DNA from: Hypericum androsaemum
Lineage: Eukaryota; Streptophyta; Magnoliopsida; Malpighiales; Hypericaceae
Direction of reading: 5' to 3'
DNA: 64,000 nucleotides
NCBI GenBank assembly: GCA_963995505.1
Contig: OZ023180.1
Location: 15,638,689-15,702,688 of the forward strand
Below are positions 58,317-64,000 of the stretch, in pieces. The notes under the pieces were generated by a model. That model made no database searches and was not told where the DNA came from. It worked only from the letters and a program-made list of their open reading frames with translations. The number at the start of each line of letters is the position of its first letter. Position 1 is the stretch's first letter. The position numbers were made by a program, and so were the translations under genes.

Positions 58317-59096
58317 TGATGGTGTACTTGATTAGAATCTAAGTCGAGACAAGAGTTTTACTCTTTCTTCGAAAGACGAGATTGCCCCGTATTCAGTGCT
58401 TATGGGCTGCGGTAATCATCCCCAAGATACAACGACTTTGCACTTCAAGATCGTAGCACAACGACTCTCGAAGTCTCGGTAAATTTTTGGATACTCGAAA
58501 CTTTTTTGAGAGATAGAGAGAGAACGACTATTGCTAATGAATGCTTATTTATAGGCTGTAGAGGGTTGAAGGCATGTAATTTCGAAGGGGCACGAGTGTG
58601 GCAGCCTGCACAACCGAGGAGACACATCCTTTCGGACAACAGGCAGTCTGCCCTGCAGGTACCTCTTCGGCCAGCAGTCTACTCGTACTCCTTCGGGGCA
58701 GCCTGTAGCTACTGCTCGCGACTCTTCGGTTGGATAGGCCAGCCCTTTCGCACTTCTTCGTGGCCATTCTGGAGTTTTTCAGAATTTGTCAAAACTTTAA
58801 GGCTCATTGTGACGATGCGCACGTGAGAAGTGCCAAGTGCACCACAAATTGCCCATTGTGTCCTGCGCGTGCGCGAGCTCGTGCTCGGATGGTGCACCAT
58901 CCTCACAACTAGCCTTAGACAGCACTCCAAGTGGAACACTTAATATCACACTAGCTTGGAGCTCCTCCTTATATACTTGAAATCATTTGTGTCATTTTTC
59001 AACGTGGGATTGGTTTCCTTCAAATCTTGAGCCTTCTCCCTTTGGGTCTTCCTACCTTTGGCCTTCCTATACATTTATTGTCTTTTAATTTCAACA
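58317..59096 (-). repeat. Copia LTR (right copy, 5' LTR)
   Basis: Partner of 52386-53291. It carries the TATA region (complement of GCTTATTTATAGGC near 58544-58557) and ends at AATTTCAACA. The divergence from the left copy is large by eye, so the insertion is old. Confidence 0.85.
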
Positions 59097-61839
59097 AGTA
59101 CTAGTTAATCCGAAGCTTTAAGTGGAGGTGCATTAGCTTGATCAAATGGAGCAATAGCAGCAGCTGGATCAAGTTCATCTCAGAACTTTGTCATCCTCCC
59201 ACAAGTTGGAGCATGATCATGCCCAATTTGGAGATAAGAAAGTGATGTCTGCGAGTAGGCAAGTCTTAGCAAAAATGTCTGCAACTTGAAATTATGTTTG
59301 AACATGAAAAAATTTCACTAATCCATTTTGAACATTCTCTTAAATCAGATGATAATCCAATTTAATATGTTTTGTACACTCATGAAATACCGAATTCTCT
59401 AACCATGATAAATGATTATGGTTTAAAAAAATATTTGTTTAACTAGTCATGATTAAATTGCTATTTACATAGCAGTTAGATCGAACTCACATTTTATTGT
59501 TTTAAAATATTTGGATCAATACTAATAAATACCTGGATCAACTGGTGATGACATTTTTCTAACATCTCGAGTTCGATCTCTTGAAAACGAGTCAGTGTGA
59601 AATACTCGTTCAGGTATCTCATACTATATTAATTGGATTCGATGTTTTAGGTTCAAAACTTGTAAATATAAAAATATTATTGGAATAAACAACTCTAATA
59701 CCATACAGTGGAATAAGCAATCCTCGTGCTAATGAACTTATACTTTTTAAAAAAGTCGACTCAGTCTTATACACCTAGACCTAAGTAGAAGATTTCGAAA
59801 TTTTTCTAAAATTTTAAAATTTATTCGTATTCGTCGGTTCATTGTTATTCAAAATTTTCCGAACTAGAACAGTCAGTATCCACCCAAGTAAGTTCAATTG
59901 TTGCCCGGACACAAATCCAAATTACGTGGTTGAGGACCTCAGCGTCCGCGGCACCCCTCTGTGGGCCTTTGAGAGGCTAATAAATAAATTAGACACCGAT
60001 CCACGAGCCCATGCCCACCTCAGATTTTGGAAGCCCATAGCTCGAAGAAGATACGGGTTTTTTTTTGTCAAAGGGTATATCCGTCATTTCTTTGACGAGA
60101 ATAAAATTATTGTAGAAAAAAATTGATAATGTGAGCCAAGAACATGAGACCAATATTCCCAAAAAAATCAACTCAAGACATTTTTTTAAATCAACAAGTA
60201 CGAAACTGAAAACCCAACAATTGCAAATCTAAGCTAACGAATCACCGTCTTCAAGTCAAGTGAGTCGAAAGCCCAGGTGGTGGTGGTGACCTTGAAGAGT
60301 TCTTGCCTGCGAGCACCCGAAGTGACAGCAACAACGGCATGACGATGAGTACAACCCAGTCCGTCTTCCCCATTTTCGAGGCAAAGGAGCACGAATCGTC
60401 ACCGTCGAAGGCAAAGGCACATCTGTCTCCTCTTCCGTGGTCGCAGCCGGCTTCGCACCGAAGAAGGAAGAGCCGCCTCCACCAGGCCCAACCAACCCTA
60501 AACCCCAAGACTGGTCACTCGAATTTCTGCAGGTGTTCTACGGACACACAGGATGCAGCAATGTCCTCGTCTCTTGCATCTTCATCCCGTCCTCGTGCGC
60601 AGCGGTCCTCGTCGGGAAAAATAAAGTTGGCGGCGGAGAGATCCTCCTCGCAAAAAAGCCGGCCGCTTCAAGAAGGACGAGCGCCCCCCCCCCCCCACAT
60701 CATCGACATCTCGTGGAAATTAACTAATCGAAATTAATTAATTAGTAGACAGAGGAAGGCCTTCGATTAGGGATTTGGGTTTCTCTTGAGAGAGAGGGAG
60801 AGGGATTTGAGTTTTCAAGAGAGAGGGGGAGAGAGAGGGATTTGGGCTTCGATTAGGTGTTCATTTGGATTTAGAAAAATCTGTATTTTTTCACATTTAA
60901 TTTGAAGGTTTTTAAATTTTGGTGTTCGAAGGTTTCTGGATTTTTTTTGTTAGTGTTCTTCGTGTTGACAGGTTGAAGAAGATGAAATTTTTGTTAAAGG
61001 GTATTTTGGTCATTTTTTAAAAAAATTGGAAAAAAATTGATAACGTCAGCTAGTGACCTGAGACCAACATTTTTAGATAAAGTAGGGACGTTAAATAATT
61101 TTTTAAAAAGTAGGGACCTTAAAGTGATTTCACTATAGACCAGGGACTAAAGTGTAATTTACCCTAGCAATTTTTATCTTCCAAGATCAATGACATGTAC
61201 ATTCGGAAAATGTTGTCGACCTGCACTATTTTATACTCGGTGGTACCCCAATATGGTAAGGAACCTGTTATGAGTTTGAAGGAGGTTGCGAATGAGCTTC
61301 AGTTGAGGGCATCCATAGTTAGTTGTGCATTGATTGAAAATTTCTTCAATGCTATGCCATACTAAATACCGAAATATTGATCAAATATCAAAATTGTGTA
61401 AACTTATATTTCAATAACTTAATTTAATCTTAAAATTTATTATTTCTGGTACGGAATTGACATACCGAATCTTTTTACCACCCCTGATTGCAACCTTTGC
61501 TCAATCCAATAAGTTATAATTGAATTCCGTATGCTAAAAATTAACAAGATCGCTTTGATGGATGTGGTCACGTAGCCCCAGTACATTAATTGATCTCTAA
61601 AAGCCCAATAAATTGATTCTTTTTTTGAAGGGCTCAATAAATTGTTTTGAGAGTGACCTTTCCACGCGGTTACCTGATGGAACTTGTGGCTGAGAGAAAA
61701 ACAGTGAAGTTTGGTTGCAACATTAATGACATTAACAATGGCAATAGATGCGATTCGGATTATGAAGTATAGTGAGCTGTCATCCTTGGGTGTACCTCCT
61801 TATCATTTCACTTACAATGAAAATGAAATGATATATGCA
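59097..61839. other. Intergenic with paired direct repeats
   Basis: No gene accepted. A segment of about 95 bp at 60067-60165 (GTCAAAGGGTAT...ATTGATAATGTGAGCCA...TGAGACCAATATT) recurs in direct orientation at about 60983-61075. The text near 61090-61150 (ACTAAAGTGTAATTTACCCT) looks like a transposon end. A C13 run lies near 60684. The GC-rich island at 60280-60720 has open frames on both strands, none recognised. Confidence 0.5.
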
Positions 61840-62039
61840 TGTTGAGAGAATAAGTGAACAAGTAACTCGAGACAGATTCAGAGTGATCATCACAAGGTCG
61901 GTCTATACTATGCTAAAGTTAGAGTTAAGCTACGGGCTACGCTAGGCTACGAAAAGAAAAAGCAACAAGATAAGTAAAGTAGTTGTGTGTTGTGTTATTG
62001 ATGTCCTTCTCTGGTACCAGAGCTCCCTTTATATAGTAC

Positions 62040-62967
62040 TAGGGATGGCAATTAGACCCTTACCCTGAGGGTCTACCCTGATCCAGACCCGAAGGGTCCA
62101 AGACCCGTTGACTTTGACCGGGTCTAGACTCTGATCCTGCCCAGATTCTGATATTTTAAAAGGATAAGGGCATGGGTATGGATCTATAGGATCCTGCCCT
62201 GATCCTACCCTGATCCTACCCGAATTTTTTAAATTAATATTAAAATAATATACATGTATATTAATTATTAGACATAATACAAATTCTCAATTTTGTTGGT
62301 AGGTAAATATTTTTTATTAAAACAAAAGTTCAAAACCGAGGAAGCGAAAGACAAGATAAAAGGGGCCTAATATTTACATCAGTTATAACCCCACCCCGAC
62401 CAAAACGTTTCCTCAACCTCAAGAGGTAAAGAAGAGAGACCTATAAATTATTGTAAGCAATCAAGAAAGTGAGCAGCGATTGATTGTGAATGATCTAGGC
62501 ATATCTCCAAAGGATCCACTCTTGGACATGAAAGAACACAAAATACAGGAGAAGCTCATTATCGTACCTCACCTCATTGAGGATAATACCATTACGAAGC
62601 AGCCACATGCCCCAAGTAATAGCAGCAAAAATTACAAACCAAATTCTCAATTTTAACTTACCCAACTTCAACTTTTTTTTGATTTGTTTTTTTAGTTTCT
62701 TTGTATTGATATGTTTAATGAATAAAAATGTCTCATTGCTATTTGAAAACTATTAAAAGATAATTTAATTTTTTTAAATTAAATATATTTAAAAAAATAA
62801 GGACCCGCGGGTCGCCCAGATCCTGCCCGATTTTTTAGGACCCAGATTCTGCCCGAATCCTTATTTTTAAAGAGGATAAGGGTAAGGATCTGGGTCCACT
62901 ATTTAAAAAGAGGGTAAGGATCTCGGTCCTATAGATCCTGTCCGGATCCTGCCCATTGTCATCCCTA
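62040..62967. mobile_element. hAT-like element (copy A) carrying a LINE tail
   Basis: Left end TAGGGATGGCAATTAGACCC and right end GCCCATTGTCATCCCTA form inverted repeats. A perfect 8-bp duplication, TATAGTAC, is at 62032-62039 and 62968-62975. Subterminal GGGTCTACCCTGATCC and GGATCCTGCCC-type words recur on both sides. No transposase frame. About a third of its length is a LINE insertion. Confidence 0.92.
62295..62639 (-). mobile_element. 5'-truncated LINE fragment
   Basis: Bracketed by a perfect 15-bp duplication, CAAATTCTCAATTTT, at 62280-62294 and 62640-62654, as LINE insertion leaves. On the minus strand it reads FVIFAAITWGMWLLRNGIIL, the zf-RVT region at the C-terminus of plant LINE ORF2. 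It then runs into 3' UTR and a weak A-rich end (TATTTTTTATT on the plus strand near 62309). Confidence 0.85.
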
Positions 62968-63793
62968 TATAGTACGTCCTGACCTAGCTACATTCTTCCC
63001 GTGCAAGAAATCTCATCCCGAGTAAATATCTCGTTTCCAAATCAACCCGGCTTAGAATAGAAAAATATAAGCCGTCTTCTTCAAATGAACTGATCTCGTC
63101 TTCGATTAGGAATATACTGGTCGTGCTGACCAAGCAATTGTATCCCAAAATCTTATTCGAATCTCAAAAATTCTGGCTCTACATGGAAAAATATAAGCCG
63201 ACCTGATCCTCTCGAACCTTCTATGCAAAAGCTCATCTTAAGCCTATCAACGCTGAAACAGCTTACCGTCTTTAGGCCCAAACCTTCCGCTTATATAGAC
63301 CAAATAGTCTTCCGTTCACCAACCGCGTGAGCCCTCTAAGCGGTCTTTACCTTACCGCCCGAACCCCTAAACGGGTCTCCTTTTTCCACCCGCAGGTCCT
63401 CGGCGGTCTGTGCCTACCGCCCTACGGGCCCTAGGCAGCCCGTACTTACCGTCCATGAGTCCTAGGCAGCTCATGCTTACCGCCCACGAGCCCAAATGGA
63501 GCTCCTACCGCCCGGGCGCCTTTCACTTACACATCGAAGGCGGTATGCCGCCTCGTAACAGGCTAGACGGCCTAATGGGCCACTCACCGACGAGCCCGGA
63601 TTGCCTTATACGAATCAACTTGGAGTATTAATTTTGTACTTCAACAAGGTTAAAGCGTACATCCGGGTTCCCGTCTTGTAGGTCAAAGTACCCTTCCGGG
63701 CTCCCATCACTTCTAAGCCCAAAGTGGGATGACGGCCACTACTAAGTCCAAAGAGCGACGGTGCCTACTACTAAACTTAAAGCGAGAGGACAC

Positions 63794-64000
63794 CTGATGA
63801 GTGTGTAAACGCTCATGATTTTTCATATGTTTCGTACGTGTTTAGTCATATTTTGAGTTATATTCATCATGTCATGTTAAGTCTTATGATCGATTTAGTA
63901 TATTTATGTTCGGGAATGGATTTCTACCCATTGTCATATTTTGTAGGAAATTGGAGCTCAATGAAGGTTGTTGGAGGGGTGATTTCCAGAGACCATATTA
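63794..64000 (+). mobile_element. Start of a gypsy-type LTR, cut by window edge
   Basis: TGATGAGTGTGTAAACGCTC followed by ATGATTTTTCATATG is the characteristic start of Tat/Athila-class gypsy LTRs. It resembles the start of the solo LTR at 50853 (minus). The element continues beyond the window, so its status is unknown. Confidence 0.6.

Larger units (their letters stand above)
52386..59096 (-). mobile_element. Ty1-copia retrotransposon, minus strand, decayed
   Basis: Related LTRs lie at 52386-53291 (3' LTR in element orientation) and 58317-59096 (5' LTR). They share TGATGGTGTACTTGATTA at one side and CTTTTAATT(C/T)CA(A)CA at the other. Between them, on the minus strand, the order is gag, protease, integrase, RT, RNase H, as in copia. 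All domains carry stops or frameshifts. No matching target duplication or clear primer-binding site was found, so ends are approximate. A decamer array splits the integrase-RT linker. Confidence 0.85.
61840..63600 (-). mobile_element. LTR (minus orientation), interrupted by a hAT element
   Basis: The plus-strand start TGTTGAGAGAATAAGTGAAC is the 3' end of an LTR read on the minus strand (…TTATTCTCTCAACA). The TATA region CTATATAAAGGG (minus) is at the site where the hAT element inserted (62032-62039 and 62968-62975). Upstream on the minus strand is a GC-rich U3 with repeated TACCGCC/GAGCCC words (63290-63600). The outer end is not defined, nor whether this is copia or gypsy. Confidence 0.55.

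Noticed and set aside
60251..60727. Open frames on both strands, one with a hydrophobic segment and Pro-rich tail
   Set aside because: Mutually overlapping frames in a GC-rich island, no recognised family, no splice model; insufficient support.

Overview
The window is nuclear DNA from a flowering plant. It has five spliced, plant-type protein genes, AT-rich intergenic DNA, and a heavy load of plant transposons (copia and gypsy LTR elements, solo LTRs, hAT and MULE derivatives, a LINE tail, a Cassandra-like 5S-bearing LTR). I cannot name the species. The moderate GC of the coding exons argues against a grass, but that is inference.

Host genes, left to right. (1) A pectin methylesterase without a PRO domain, minus strand, five exons (81-4237). 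(2) FAMA, the group Ia bHLH that drives the last step of guard-cell formation, minus strand, four exons (10209-12067). (3) RPN2/PSMD1, the large scaffold subunit of the 26S proteasome lid-base, minus strand, thirteen exons (18980-24425, 1005 aa). (4) Tail-anchored ER cytochrome b5, plus strand, three exons (25864-27803). (5) A KRP/ICK cyclin-dependent kinase inhibitor, minus strand, three exons (40063-42012). In all five the splice sites and reading frames close to a full-length protein. They are unrelated housekeeping and developmental genes and do not form a cluster.

Mobile DNA fills most of the rest. Many elements could be delimited to the base by target-site duplications (TSDs). Two are short LTR elements that carry only gag plus a protease-like segment (13038-15645 degenerate; 44005-46492 with one open 564-codon frame). 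Three belong to one hAT-like family with perfect 8-bp TSDs (11077-11275 inside a FAMA intron; 29319-30067; 62040-62967), and another hAT-like element sits in the pectinesterase intron (1832-2300). There is a MULE with a 9-bp TSD whose interior is a 22-bp minisatellite with an 8-unit higher-order period (34961-36460). A probable gene-capturing element holds fragments of a DC1-domain gene and an FtsH protease gene (32382-34202). Solo LTRs lie at 7588-8937, 15962-16214 (5S-derived) and 49526-50853. A decayed antisense copia at about 52386-59096 has a roughly 700-bp decamer array in the middle of pol. A three-level nest (LINE tail inside hAT inside LTR) occupies 61840-63600, and a gypsy-type LTR begins at 63794 and runs off the window.

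The best candidates for something undescribed are the gag-only LTR family with an intact frame, the capture element, and the recurrent degenerate 'ACTAATAATGGTACAAC'-type arrays (about 4.7, 43.8, 46.5 and 47.6 kb). No bacterial-style operons, CRISPR arrays or tRNA genes were seen.
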